A stretch of 64,000 bases of DNA from SMWD01 sp002729875 (GTDB lineage: Bacteria > Pseudomonadota > Gammaproteobacteria > Steroidobacterales > GCA-2729495): positions 62,001-126,000 of the forward strand of contig DASCMH010000052.1 in NCBI GenBank assembly GCA_036010905.1, given 5' to 3'. The notes below the pieces were generated by a model that worked only from the letters and a program-made list of their open reading frames with translations, had not been told where the DNA came from and did not search any database. A program made the translations under genes and the position numbers. The first letter of the stretch is position 1; the number at the start of each line of letters is the position of its first letter. This document shows, one piece after another, positions 17,996 to 27,208 of the stretch.

Positions 17996-19468
17996 ATGGG
18001 CCACCCAGAAAAATCTTCGCAAGACTCGGCTCTGACCCGTCGGACGCTCATCCGTGGCTTTGGTGCCGCATCAATTGCAGCTGCCACACCGCGATTATTA
18101 CGCGCACAGAACAAATCAGATGTGCTGGTTATCGGCGCCGGCCTGTCCGGACTTGGCGCAGCCCTGTTACTGCAGGAGGCCGGCATTAACGTACAGGTTA
18201 TCGAAGCACGCAACCGCATCGGTGGCCGGGTTGAATCATTGCGGAATATTCCCGGCAACCCGGAAGCCGGTGGCACGGCATTTGGCCCCGGTTATGCCCG
18301 GCTTGTCGATGCCGCCAATACACATGGCACAGAACTGATCGACATCACACCGATCACACCCTTCTTCTTTGACCGGCAACTTATCCTCGACAATGAGTTC
18401 ATTTCCGGGCAAGACTGGCCGACCCATGCACTCAACCCATTTCCTGAGTCCGCCAAAAATTTCATGCCCTGGATGTATCTGCCGGTCTTGCTTGGCAGTA
18501 ACAACCCTCTCAAGACATCTGACGCATGGCTGGCTCCCGGGCATGCCGACCTGGATGTGTCGCTGCACGAGTACCTGCGAAACATGGGTCAAACCGATGA
18601 AACCATTCAGATCGCCTATAACACAAACCCGGCGTGGGGTAACTCGGCACATGACGTATCGACACTGATGGTTCTGTCGGCTTATTTCTTCTCCGACATG
18701 CAACGCCAGTTGGCTGCCGGTGGCAAAATCATGGGTTATACCGCCAGGGGCGGCAACCAGGCCATTCCTGAAGCCATGGCCGGAGCCCTGAAGAATGAGG
18801 TCCGGCTGAACCAGCAGGTCACCGGCATCCGCTCAACTTCCGGCGGCACCGAGGTGTATTGTGCAAATGGCACCGTTTACCGCGCGGATCGAGTCATTTG
18901 TTCGGTACCTTGTTCCGTACTCAAGCGTATCCGTATCGACCCAATGCTCAGGGGCGCACAGGCACTGGCGGTCAATACACTCGAATCGCAACTGATTAAC
19001 CAGGTGCATATGATTGCTAAAAAGCCGTTCTGGGAAATTGATGGCCTGACCCCGAACATGTTTACCAACAGCCTGTGCGGCATGGTCGTGGCCGAGCACA
19101 AGGGCAACAGTCCGGCTGACATTACCAGCCTGACGGCCTGGGTTCGCGGTAACAATGCAGCATGGATGGATCAGATCGATCAACAGGATGCAATCGCAGC
19201 AGTTGTCGCTGATATTGAACGACTGCGCCCGGCAGCCAAGGGTCAACTGGAAGTGGCCGCATACAAGTCATGGTATCGGGATCCTTTTGCATCAGGCGAT
19301 TGGGCTGTATGGCAACCGGGACAAATTACGAAATTTGCCCACCAAATAGCGGCATCCCACGAGCGTATTCATTTCTGCGGTGAACACACAGCCGTATCAA
19401 ATCGCGGCATGGAAGGCGCACTTGAATCAGGCGAACGCGTTGCGCTTGAAGTACTCAATACGATCTGA
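17996..19468 (+). CDS. Flavin monoamine oxidase-family FAD enzyme with Tat leader
   Basis: A 490-residue amine oxidase-type flavoprotein. Residues 15-35 form a Tat leader (TRRTLIRGFGAASIAAA), so the folded FAD enzyme is likely exported. The Rossmann dinucleotide motif follows (VLVIGAGLSGLGAALLL, then VIEARNRIGGRVES), and the C-terminal FAD motif is FCGEHTAVSNRGMEGALESG. The middle has the family's substrate-domain strands (RADRVICSVPCSVLKRI). GGAG lies 7 bp before the ATG. Amine oxidases of this fold accept polyamines, amino acids or aromatic amines; the substrate here is unknown. Confidence 0.88.
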   Translation: MGHPEKSSQDSALTRRTLIRGFGAASIAAATPRLLRAQNKSDVLVIGAGLSGLGAALLLQEAGINVQVIEARNRIGGRVESLRNIPGNPEAGGTAFGPGYARLVDAANTHGTELIDITPITPFFFDRQLILDNEFISGQDWPTHALNPFPESAKNFMPWMYLPVLLGSNNPLKTSDAWLAPGHADLDVSLHEYLRNMGQTDETIQIAYNTNPAWGNSAHDVSTLMVLSAYFFSDMQRQLAAGGKIMGYTARGGNQAIPEAMAGALKNEVRLNQQVTGIRSTSGGTEVYCANGTVYRADRVICSVPCSVLKRIRIDPMLRGAQALAVNTLESQLINQVHMIAKKPFWEIDGLTPNMFTNSLCGMVVAEHKGNSPADITSLTAWVRGNNAAWMDQIDQQDAIAAVVADIERLRPAAKGQLEVAAYKSWYRDPFASGDWAVWQPGQITKFAHQIAASHERIHFCGEHTAVSNRGMEGALESGERVALEVLNTI

Positions 19469-19615
19469 TTCAGCTGGCCTCCGGCATTCCTGGATAGCCA
19501 CAACGGGCAACAATCAATGTGCAGACTGGACTAAGCGCGGATAAATCGGCAAGCTTGTGCGCCCAAATGAGCGTGCGCCCTCAATAAACTTACTGTATCC
19601 GGAGCCAGCACCGCT

Positions 19616-20899
19616 ATGAGTACCCTGATCAAACCTTTCCGTGGCCTGCGGCCGATTCCTGAGCGAGCTATAGACGTCGCGGCTCCCCCTTACGATGTAC
19701 TAAACACTGCCGAAGCCAGGGAACGCGCCAAGGACCAACCGCTCAGTTTCCTGCATATCTCAAAGCCGGAAATCGACCTGCCGGACACAACCGACCCGTA
19801 TGCACCGGAGGTATATGCGAAAGGCGCCGAGAATCTGGCCAAACTTATCGCCGACGGCGTACTAATCCGCGATCCCGAACCGTGTTACTACGCATACCGG
19901 TTACGTATGGACGACCATGTGCAAACCGGTCTTGTTTGCGCCGGCAGTGTCGCTGACTATGCCAGCAACCGAATTCGCAAACACGAATTGACCCGCCCGC
20001 AGAAAGAAGATGACCGCGTTCGTCAGATCACGGCACTGAATGCGCAAACCGGCCCGGTGCTGCTGACTTATCGCGCATCTGAAACCGTCAAAACAATGCT
20101 GAACAAAGCAACCAAAGGTACCCCGATATATGATCTGGTCGCCGATGACGGCATCTCCCACACCATCTGGCTGATCGATAATCCTGAGCAGATCACACAA
20201 TTAACCGCATTATTTGACAGTATGGATGCGCTATACATTGCTGATGGTCATCACCGATCTGCCGCAGCAGAACGTGTTGCAACTGCGCGCAATACGAAAC
20301 GAAATCAAACTGCCATGGCACCCGATCAAGAAAACGATCATAACTATTTCCTGTGTGTTGCATTCCCGCATGATGAAACACAGATCCTCGATTACAACCG
20401 GGTGGTCAAGGACCTGAACGGGTCAAGTATCAACGAGTTGCTTGCGCAAATCAGAGAATCATTCACCGTAACGCCGAGTGATTCAACAGCAAAACCGGAA
20501 CGCCCGACCCAGTTTGGCATGTATGCCGATGGACGCTGGTACCGACTCGATATTCACCCAACCCTGATTCCCGCCGATGACCCCGTTGCAAGTCTGGATA
20601 TTTCTTTATTACAGAATAACCTGCTGGCGCCGTTGCTCGGCATCGATGACCCACGTACCGACAACCGTATTGATTTTATAGGTGGTGTCCGCGGCCTGGC
20701 CGAACTTGAACGCCGCGTCGATAACGGTGAAATGCAAATTGCATTCGCTCTATACCCGACGCGCATGGAAGCACTGATGGCCGTTGCCGATGCCAACGAG
20801 GTCATGCCACCCAAGTCGACATGGTTCGAACCAAAGCTGGCGGACGGACTGGTTTCACACCTGATCGATGACCAGGCAATAGCAGACGTTAATCCTTAA
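19616..20899 (+). CDS. DUF1015 family protein
   Basis: A 427-residue cytoplasmic protein matching DUF1015 (PF06245): IKPFRGLRP, AAPPYDVLN, FLHISKPEID, RKHELTRPQKEDDR and the signature LYIADGHHRSAAA, then a central NYFLCVAFP stretch and DFIGGVRG. Archaeal relatives have been linked to serine kinase activity through a ParB-like fold, and the ADGHHR motif recalls that active site. For bacterial members the role is not settled. It stands alone, with a GGAG about 12 bp before the ATG. Confidence 0.88.
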   Translation: MSTLIKPFRGLRPIPERAIDVAAPPYDVLNTAEARERAKDQPLSFLHISKPEIDLPDTTDPYAPEVYAKGAENLAKLIADGVLIRDPEPCYYAYRLRMDDHVQTGLVCAGSVADYASNRIRKHELTRPQKEDDRVRQITALNAQTGPVLLTYRASETVKTMLNKATKGTPIYDLVADDGISHTIWLIDNPEQITQLTALFDSMDALYIADGHHRSAAAERVATARNTKRNQTAMAPDQENDHNYFLCVAFPHDETQILDYNRVVKDLNGSSINELLAQIRESFTVTPSDSTAKPERPTQFGMYADGRWYRLDIHPTLIPADDPVASLDISLLQNNLLAPLLGIDDPRTDNRIDFIGGVRGLAELERRVDNGEMQIAFALYPTRMEALMAVADANEVMPPKSTWFEPKLADGLVSHLIDDQAIADVNP

Positions 20900-20932
20900 G
20901 TTACAGGAACGGCATCTGGCTTGCGGTCTGAC

Positions 20933-21442
20933 TTAAGCTTTACCTGCTTTGTCCTTGCGCGCCAAAGCCGCACGATTAAAAGACTCAAATTCCGGTAACA
21001 CATTCATCTCATACAGCTTGTGCATATACAGAACGGGGGACATCGGACCCTCCGCATAAGCACAAAATCTCCAGCCTTCAGGCTTCTTCCTGAACACCGC
21101 CATGACCCGGGCATCGCCCCCGGTCGCTTTCATCGGCCCACGTATCTTCATGTCATGACGTACCCAGCAAGCACAGATCGCTACATCGGGCGTGAGCCGT
21201 TTTACATGAAAATCGCGGTAGCTCATCATGATCGACTCAAGGGCACTCTGATCCGGATTCGGAACCCAGTAACGCTCAACCGCATCCCAGCCAAATTTCC
21301 AGTCATCCTGCTCTTCAGCCAGATAGAACGGATCGGGATCATCCTCATCCCACAGCTCCTTAAGCCGTGCCAACTCCTGTGAATTCCAGATGACCTCATA
21401 GTCATGAAATAACTGTTCAATTTCCTGCTGTAAATCCGACAT
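20933..21442 (-). CDS. SnoaL/NTF2-like protein
   Basis: A 169-residue alpha+beta protein of NTF2/SnoaL cone fold: QEIEQLFHDYEVIWNSQELARL at the start, DAVERYWV, and late strands VAICACWVRHDMKI and ARVMAVFRKKPEGWRFCAYAE. Such proteins are small ligand-binding enzymes (isomerases, dehydratases, cyclases) or ketosteroid isomerase relatives. Start at ATG 21442 is set by GAGGAA 8 bp upstream; an in-frame ATG nine codons earlier lacks such a site. It is divergent from the VOC gene at 21518. Confidence 0.75.
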   Translation of the reverse strand: MSDLQQEIEQLFHDYEVIWNSQELARLKELWDEDDPDPFYLAEEQDDWKFGWDAVERYWVPNPDQSALESIMMSYRDFHVKRLTPDVAICACWVRHDMKIRGPMKATGGDARVMAVFRKKPEGWRFCAYAEGPMSPVLYMHKLYEMNVLPEFESFNRAALARKDKAGKA

Positions 21443-21517
21443 TTCATGGTTCCTCGGGCGGTGGCTCAAGCATCTGAACTAGAATATAGTCCAGAATCGC
21501 AATAGGAGTATGCAGAA

Positions 21518-21955
21518 ATGATCCTGGGCTTCCATCACGCGGCAATCTCGACACCGGATCTCGATCGTAGCATCAGTTTTTATAAAGACGTAGTAGGCTG
21601 TGAAGAAGCCTGGTCATTCGAATGGCCGGTCGGCACACCGGCAGCCGATGAGATGACTGGCCTGACAAATTCTGCCGCCCGTGCCGTCATGCTGAAACTT
21701 GGCGAAACCTACCTTGAGGTTTTCGCCTTCAGTTCACCCGCACCGCAGCAACGCACATCGACAAGACCCGTTTGTGATCATGGCATCACACATATCTGTC
21801 TGCTGGTTGAGAACCTGCACAGCGAATATGAGCGAATGAGATCTGCCGGAATGCCGTTCCTGAGCCCGCCGCTGACACAAGACACGGGTTATGTTGTTTA
21901 CGGCCGCGACCCGGACGGCAACGTTGTGGAACTAATAGAATTTACTGATACTTAG
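21518..21955 (+). CDS. VOC family protein (glyoxalase/dioxygenase fold)
   Basis: A 145-residue protein with two beta-alpha-beta-beta-beta modules. First metal ligand His in LGFHHAAIST, Glu in TYLEVFAF, second-half His in HGITHICLLV, and final Glu in DPDGNVVELIEF, giving the two-His two-Glu set of glyoxalase I-like metalloenzymes. Context does not give a substrate. AGGAG-like GGAGT lies 8 bp before the ATG. The convergent molybdenum-enzyme operon ends 7 bp downstream. Confidence 0.85.
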   Translation: MILGFHHAAISTPDLDRSISFYKDVVGCEEAWSFEWPVGTPAADEMTGLTNSAARAVMLKLGETYLEVFAFSSPAPQQRTSTRPVCDHGITHICLLVENLHSEYERMRSAGMPFLSPPLTQDTGYVVYGRDPDGNVVELIEFTDT

Positions 21956-21962
21956 TCTTGAA

Positions 21963-22988
21963 TCAGCCCAACAATGGCCGATGATCGAGCCCCTCGCCAA
22001 CAACCTTAACATCCTTGATGTTGAACAATGACTTCCAATCACGTGCGATCAACAGATCCATGAGTTCTGAAGTCTTGCCTTCCTTCTTTCGCTCCATCTC
22101 CTGCATGATCGTGATCAGGGCCTGATCCACCTCGGAACCAAACAGGTATCGCAGGTACTCGGTAGGAATCCGTGGTTCATCGGAGAACCTGCCTTCTGCG
22201 TCGAAGGCAGGCGGCAGCACCGGCGGCACATAAAACACATTCGGTTCAGTGCCAAATTCAGGGTGCAAAGGTAAAGCGACCTTCCACTTGTTTACGAGCT
22301 TATGGATTGGTCCATCCTGATCTTCAAGATAGCCGACGAAGCGCAACCGGCCCGGACACTGACGCGCACAGGCCGGAGCCACACCCTGCTCGACACGTGG
22401 GAAACAGAAAATGCATTTTTGTGATTTGTTTATGATGTGATTGAAGTAAATCTTGTCATAAGGACAAGCCTGATTGCAGAGACGTATGCCCTGACATTTG
22501 TCCTGATCGACAAGAACAATACCATCTTCCTCACGTTTATAGATTGCGCGTACCGGGCAAGCCTCGAGACACGCCGGCTTGGTACAGTGATTGCAAAGTC
22601 GCGGCAGATAGAAATGATAGTTATTCGGATAGTCGCCCGAACTCGTATCTTCATCCCAGTTCGCACCGTATGTCATCGGCTCTTTTTGCACCAGTCTGTC
22701 GGCAGTGCCCTGAAAATAGACTTCATCGAAGTTCAGCGGTTGCTCGCCACCGAAATCCCCATCCGGATGCAATCCGCCTAACTGCAATGCGCCATCCTTC
22801 CATCCGGATCTCTTACCCTTTTCTTCCCATTCCTTTGGATAGCCCCGACCCGGTTTTGTTTCAACATTATTCCACAGCATTCGCTCCTGACCTTGCTCGT
22901 CGGTCCACAGCGATTTACATGCCGTCGTGCATGTCTGGCAACCGATACACTTGTTCAGATCGATAACCATAGAGACCTGCATACCCAT
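21963..22988 (-). CDS. Iron-sulfur beta subunit of a type II DMSO reductase-family enzyme
   Basis: A 341-residue ferredoxin-like subunit of the NarH/EbdB/DdhB class that passes electrons to or from the molybdenum subunit. Four Cys groups are visible: CIGCQTCTTAC, CNHCTKPACLEAC, CQGIRLCNQAC and CIFCFPRVEQG...CARQC. In the third group the second Cys is replaced (CQGI), as in relatives that hold a [3Fe-4S] cluster there, so three [4Fe-4S] and one [3Fe-4S] are predicted. No signal peptide is present; such subunits ride out with the Tat-bearing alpha subunit. It starts 45 bp after the alpha gene with GGGAGTAGGA upstream. No gamma (heme b) gene follows. Confidence 0.88.
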   Translation of the reverse strand: MGMQVSMVIDLNKCIGCQTCTTACKSLWTDEQGQERMLWNNVETKPGRGYPKEWEEKGKRSGWKDGALQLGGLHPDGDFGGEQPLNFDEVYFQGTADRLVQKEPMTYGANWDEDTSSGDYPNNYHFYLPRLCNHCTKPACLEACPVRAIYKREEDGIVLVDQDKCQGIRLCNQACPYDKIYFNHIINKSQKCIFCFPRVEQGVAPACARQCPGRLRFVGYLEDQDGPIHKLVNKWKVALPLHPEFGTEPNVFYVPPVLPPAFDAEGRFSDEPRIPTEYLRYLFGSEVDQALITIMQEMERKKEGKTSELMDLLIARDWKSLFNIKDVKVVGEGLDHRPLLG

Positions 22989-23033
22989 ATTTCCTACTCC
23001 CGCAACTTTTTCAGAGTTGTTGTGCTATATTTT

Positions 23034-25826
23034 TCAAGTGACGGTTATTTTTTCAAATTCAACAGTGTAATCATGATATATCTGATTCGGCACCTTATCG
23101 GGTGTCGCATGGTGAATTTGGCCATAGCCGCCGGCAATACTTGTTGGCTTGATCAGTCCTGCTGTCGGAATCACAGAACTGAAGTTCTCCTGCCCCTCAA
23201 ACAGCATTGGATCCCAACCGTGATACATAAATAAAGTTTTTGGTTGCAACGCCGAGCTGACATGTGCCTGCACGATAAAAGAGCCAAAGGAATTGAACAC
23301 ACGAATCATGTCACCGTCCTCGACGCCACGTGAGGCGGCATCATCCGGATTAACGTACACATCCGGCTGACCGCGTTGCAGAGACAGCAACAGCGCATCA
23401 TCACGAAACATACTGTGAATACCGTGCCGCGCATGGCCCATGACCAAACGCAATTCGTAACCCTCTATGCTGATCGGTACTTTGTAAGAAGGCAAAGCCT
23501 CACCTTCCTGCAGGAACCACTCGTGATCAATATAAAACTGCTGACGCCCCGTCATCGTATCGTACGGTTTTTTCTCCTTGACTTTCTCCAGGATGTAATA
23601 GTTGTAGTTAGAATTTTTCCCAAACTGCACATCATCTGAATCATCCGAACTAATCATTCCCTTGTTCTGCAGGTTTGCATAATTTTTGACCTGCGAGATA
23701 CCAAAGGAGTGGGCAATAATATAATCGACCGCATCGCGAGTCCGTTCAATCGTCTTTGTGGTACCGTCATCCTGAACCAGTGTCGTATACATCGCGTGCA
23801 GCTTGGTGTAATCCCATTCGACCGGCTGCCCGAATGCCTTGCCCTTGACGGGTGCTATACCCCGCGCCTTGGCGCGTTCACTGATAGCCCGCGACAGACG
23901 GGTAAATATACTCCAGTCATCCATTGATTCGCCGAGCGGTTTGACGGCCTCACCAATAACCTGCACATAGGGTGTGCGGCCTTCCATCGTAAAATCTTCA
24001 CGTTCGTAATGACCGGCAACCGGCAACACATAGTCGGCATACATAGCCGTGACGCTCATATGCGGTGTCATGGTGACAATAGAATCCAGTTTCTCAAAGA
24101 CCTCTTTACGCCAGCCGTTCTTGCCGGTAGCGCGCCAGTTACCCGGATTGTGGCCCGCCATGATTGCCATCTTCCAGGGGGTCTTGGAAAAATCAGGAAT
24201 CCAGCGTTTATCCACTGCATCCGAATGATACTTGGCAATATGGTCAGCTACCTGATCGCCGTAAACCTCGCGATTCATCTCCTCGCCATCGTTGTATACG
24301 TAATCCCATAATGAAATTGCCGCCACATTCAACCGCGGGCCGAGGCCGTTAAAGGCAAATTTCATCAGGCCGTCACCGTTTGCCAACTGCGTCGTCTGAA
24401 CCCCCCCACCGGCACGACCGGTGTTGCCGGTCAGCGCACACATAAGCAACCAGGTCCGCACCAACTGATCGCCATGCAGCCACTTGTTGGCACGATAACC
24501 GGCAAAAATCATCCCGGGTTTAGCGCTCGCAAAGGTCCTGGCAACTTCCCTGATAACATCCGGATGTATGCCGGTTGTTTGCTGCACACGTTCCGGCGCA
24601 TACGCTTCAAGGTGCTGCCTGGTCAACTCAAACACCGTGGTGACCTCGACCGGGCCGTTCACCGTGTCGACCGTCCAGTTACCCTGCAAGGCCGGCCTGA
24701 GCGAACCAAGTTCCAGTGAATTGCCGTTGTCCGGCGCCGGGCCCATCCACGCGGGAGCGCCGCGTCCGGTTGCCGGTACCGGTGCCAGCGTATCTTTGTT
24801 CTCATCCCAGAAGTAAAAAGAGCTGTCGCCACCCGGCTGCCCGTCAATATCAGTCTTGCGCAGAAACCGGCGATTGTCGGTGCGCACAAGAAACGGCAGG
24901 TCCGTCTGCTCGCGAACGTAATCCCACTCAATCTCACCGTCATCCATGATGACCTGTGCCATGGCCAAAGCCAGCGCCGCATCACTGCCTGGTTTAGGGT
25001 TTAACCATTTCGATGAGTGCATGGCCGATGCATTAAAGTCTGGTGTAATCGTAACGACCTCAGTGCCGTTATAGAGAGCTTCCCAGAAGAAATGTGCATC
25101 CGGAATACGGGTTGCAGCCGGATTACAAACCCAGATCAGGCAAACCTTGGATTTGAACACGGCAGCCATATTGTCGCCAGGCAATGCATAGCCGGTCGTC
25201 TGGTAGGCCCCGACCGGAAGATCACCGACACCCGCAAAGGTTTCCGGTACGACGATACCGGTCTGGTTTGCGAAGCGAAACAGCGACCCGAACGAGGCAC
25301 GCTTCAGGATCAGCGCAGTACCCATCGCCAGCGTAATAGAATCCGGGCCATGCTTGACGGCATTATCAATAAACTTGTCGGCAATCTCGTCTGCCGCCTG
25401 ATCCCAGGAAATACGTTCCCATTGACCCGCACCGCGCTCCCCAACCCGCTTCATCGGATACAGCACACGCTGTTTGCCATACATATACTTCGAAGCACGA
25501 TTACCTTTCTGACAGCCGCGCGGACCGTAATCCGGAGTGTCCTCACCGGAACGACCATATTCACCCTGTTGTTCTTCACGCCAGACAATGCTGTCCTTGA
25601 CGTAAATGTTAAAAGCACAATGGCCGGTACAGTTGATACCGCGGCTGCCATGTACCACCTTGTCCCAGGTCCACTTCTCGCGCATCAGGTCTTCCCATGC
25701 GTCGTAAGCCTGCCCAGAGTCATCCTGTGCCGATGCTGATTCAATACCAAACTTTAACGACAACGACGCCGCAAGCGCACCGCTGCCTGAAAGAAATTGC
25801 CGCCTGTCGGTAATCATCTGACCCAT
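23034..25826 (-). CDS. Molybdopterin catalytic alpha subunit, type II DMSO reductase family
   Basis: A 930-residue bis-MGD molybdenum enzyme of the NarG/ethylbenzene dehydrogenase/DMS dehydrogenase branch. The Tat leader TDRRQFLSGSGALAASLSL places it in the periplasm. The N-terminal cluster motif reads RGINCTGHCAFNIYV ... PRGCQKG: the cysteines are kept but the NarG-type His four residues before the first Cys is Arg (about residue 62). The GDLPVGAY segment aligns with NarG SDLP, whose Asp binds Mo. Later blocks are GYRANKWLHGD, GNTGRAGGG, MTPHMSVTAMYADYVLP and QIHHATPD. ATG 25826 has GGAG 8 bp upstream. Substrate unknown; hydrocarbon or sterol hydroxylation and oxyanion reduction are both possible. 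Confidence 0.88.
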   Translation of the reverse strand: MGQMITDRRQFLSGSGALAASLSLKFGIESASAQDDSGQAYDAWEDLMREKWTWDKVVHGSRGINCTGHCAFNIYVKDSIVWREEQQGEYGRSGEDTPDYGPRGCQKGNRASKYMYGKQRVLYPMKRVGERGAGQWERISWDQAADEIADKFIDNAVKHGPDSITLAMGTALILKRASFGSLFRFANQTGIVVPETFAGVGDLPVGAYQTTGYALPGDNMAAVFKSKVCLIWVCNPAATRIPDAHFFWEALYNGTEVVTITPDFNASAMHSSKWLNPKPGSDAALALAMAQVIMDDGEIEWDYVREQTDLPFLVRTDNRRFLRKTDIDGQPGGDSSFYFWDENKDTLAPVPATGRGAPAWMGPAPDNGNSLELGSLRPALQGNWTVDTVNGPVEVTTVFELTRQHLEAYAPERVQQTTGIHPDVIREVARTFASAKPGMIFAGYRANKWLHGDQLVRTWLLMCALTGNTGRAGGGVQTTQLANGDGLMKFAFNGLGPRLNVAAISLWDYVYNDGEEMNREVYGDQVADHIAKYHSDAVDKRWIPDFSKTPWKMAIMAGHNPGNWRATGKNGWRKEVFEKLDSIVTMTPHMSVTAMYADYVLPVAGHYEREDFTMEGRTPYVQVIGEAVKPLGESMDDWSIFTRLSRAISERAKARGIAPVKGKAFGQPVEWDYTKLHAMYTTLVQDDGTTKTIERTRDAVDYIIAHSFGISQVKNYANLQNKGMISSDDSDDVQFGKNSNYNYYILEKVKEKKPYDTMTGRQQFYIDHEWFLQEGEALPSYKVPISIEGYELRLVMGHARHGIHSMFRDDALLLSLQRGQPDVYVNPDDAASRGVEDGDMIRVFNSFGSFIVQAHVSSALQPKTLFMYHGWDPMLFEGQENFSSVIPTAGLIKPTSIAGGYGQIHHATPDKVPNQIYHDYTVEFEKITVT

Positions 25827-25924
25827 CAAATGTCTCCGTCTGTCGTGAAAACCGGCCAGCGCCGGATCAACATACTCCTGCAGCTGTCAAGCCTAGCAAA
25901 AAAGCGGATTCTGTTGTTGACCTA

Positions 25925-26998
25925 TCACAACAGCCCGGCTTTAATGAGTCTTTCGATGTTCTCTTCCTGACGGTGCCGGAAAATATCCCGATTGGGCGGC
26001 TCAACGACCTCACCCTCCTCGAGCAAAAAGTTTGCGCGGTGAAAATCTGCCTGGGCATAGCTCTCAGCAAACAATCCATAGGCCTGGCGGGACAGGATAT
26101 TCGCCATGCCAAGCCGCCGCCGGGTCCGCCGCAATCCCTCAATATCGAGCACGGCGTTGGCTGACATGCTTTCACCGCCCTGCCCGGCCTCAGCCAATAT
26201 CTTGCCGTGCATGTCGACAATTTTCGACATTGCGCTGCAGGTGTAGGCCGGGATGGGAATATTGTCGATACTGGCAGAATTTGCCGAAACGACATATGCC
26301 ATGTTCTCGACCGCCCGCGCACGTCGGGCAATTTCCTTGACCGTCGGCTGCGGGCTACCGGGCTCGCTGGTCGGGTGAATAATCACCTCGGCTCCACGCA
26401 TAACGTGCATTCGTGAGTACTCCGGGTACAGAATTTCTTCCGATGCAATCGTTGCCAGATTACCAATCTCGGTCCTGGCAACCGGAAACACGCCATCAAG
26501 GCCGTAGAGGTCCAGATACTTGTCCCAGACATCATGCGGGGTCGATTCAAAAGTCGACGTCAACCGTCTGTAGCGCAGGATCACATCCCCGGAAGGTCCG
26601 ATAATAAAACTAACCTGAAAATACAGTTGCGGAAAGTTAGGGTCGACCTCGTAGACATTGCCTGCCAGGTAAACATTGTTATCCTGCGCGATCTTGCCCA
26701 GCGCCTCGTATTCAGGGCCGTCATAAGCAAAACAGGCCTTTTCGCGCCACTCAGCCGGTGATTCCTTCATGGGAAACCCCGTCACGGCGTACTCTGGCAA
26801 CGTCACCAGGCGGCACGGCACCCCATAAAAGAAATGCATGAAATTGACGACTGTGCTGGTAAAACCGCCAATTTTCTCAATAGTACCGGCGATACGTTCC
26901 CGCGCCTCACCGACATCTGCAATCAGGTTGACCCCATTACAGGCCAGCTGCAAAGCACAGGCGATGTACTCAGGTACCTCCTCTTTATGATCCGACAT
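25925..26998 (-). CDS. Nitrilase-fold protein with substituted catalytic Cys and Lys
   Basis: A 357-residue carbon-nitrogen hydrolase-fold protein. The family's Glu is present (LPEYAVTGFP, Glu69). The lysine position in the RK motif is Arg (LRYRRL, about 145), and the nucleophile position reads IASEEILYPE, with Ser186 (TCG, 26443-26441) where members have Cys followed by Asp at the third position. C-N hydrolysis by the usual thioester route should therefore be lost. It lies upstream of the Mo alpha gene on the same strand with a 98-bp gap, so a partner or scaffold role for that enzyme is possible. A serine-based activity is an alternative. Confidence 0.8.
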   Translation of the reverse strand: MSDHKEEVPEYIACALQLACNGVNLIADVGEARERIAGTIEKIGGFTSTVVNFMHFFYGVPCRLVTLPEYAVTGFPMKESPAEWREKACFAYDGPEYEALGKIAQDNNVYLAGNVYEVDPNFPQLYFQVSFIIGPSGDVILRYRRLTSTFESTPHDVWDKYLDLYGLDGVFPVARTEIGNLATIASEEILYPEYSRMHVMRGAEVIIHPTSEPGSPQPTVKEIARRARAVENMAYVVSANSASIDNIPIPAYTCSAMSKIVDMHGKILAEAGQGGESMSANAVLDIEGLRRTRRRLGMANILSRQAYGLFAESYAQADFHRANFLLEEGEVVEPPNRDIFRHRQEENIERLIKAGLL

Positions 26999-27208
26999 TA
27001 CAACTAACCCCTATATCCTTTATTTACTGTCATACCAAGTATCTGGTGTTGATTAAGCGTACAAAATGATTTAGAGATATTATCAATGTCTGAACGAATT
27101 TAGCATCACACAATCAGTCTGGTCATCCACGTGTCAGCCAGAGCAGACGAGACGCGGCCGCCAGACAGACTGTAAAATACCGCAAAATCCGGAGCAATAA
27201 ATAAAAAA

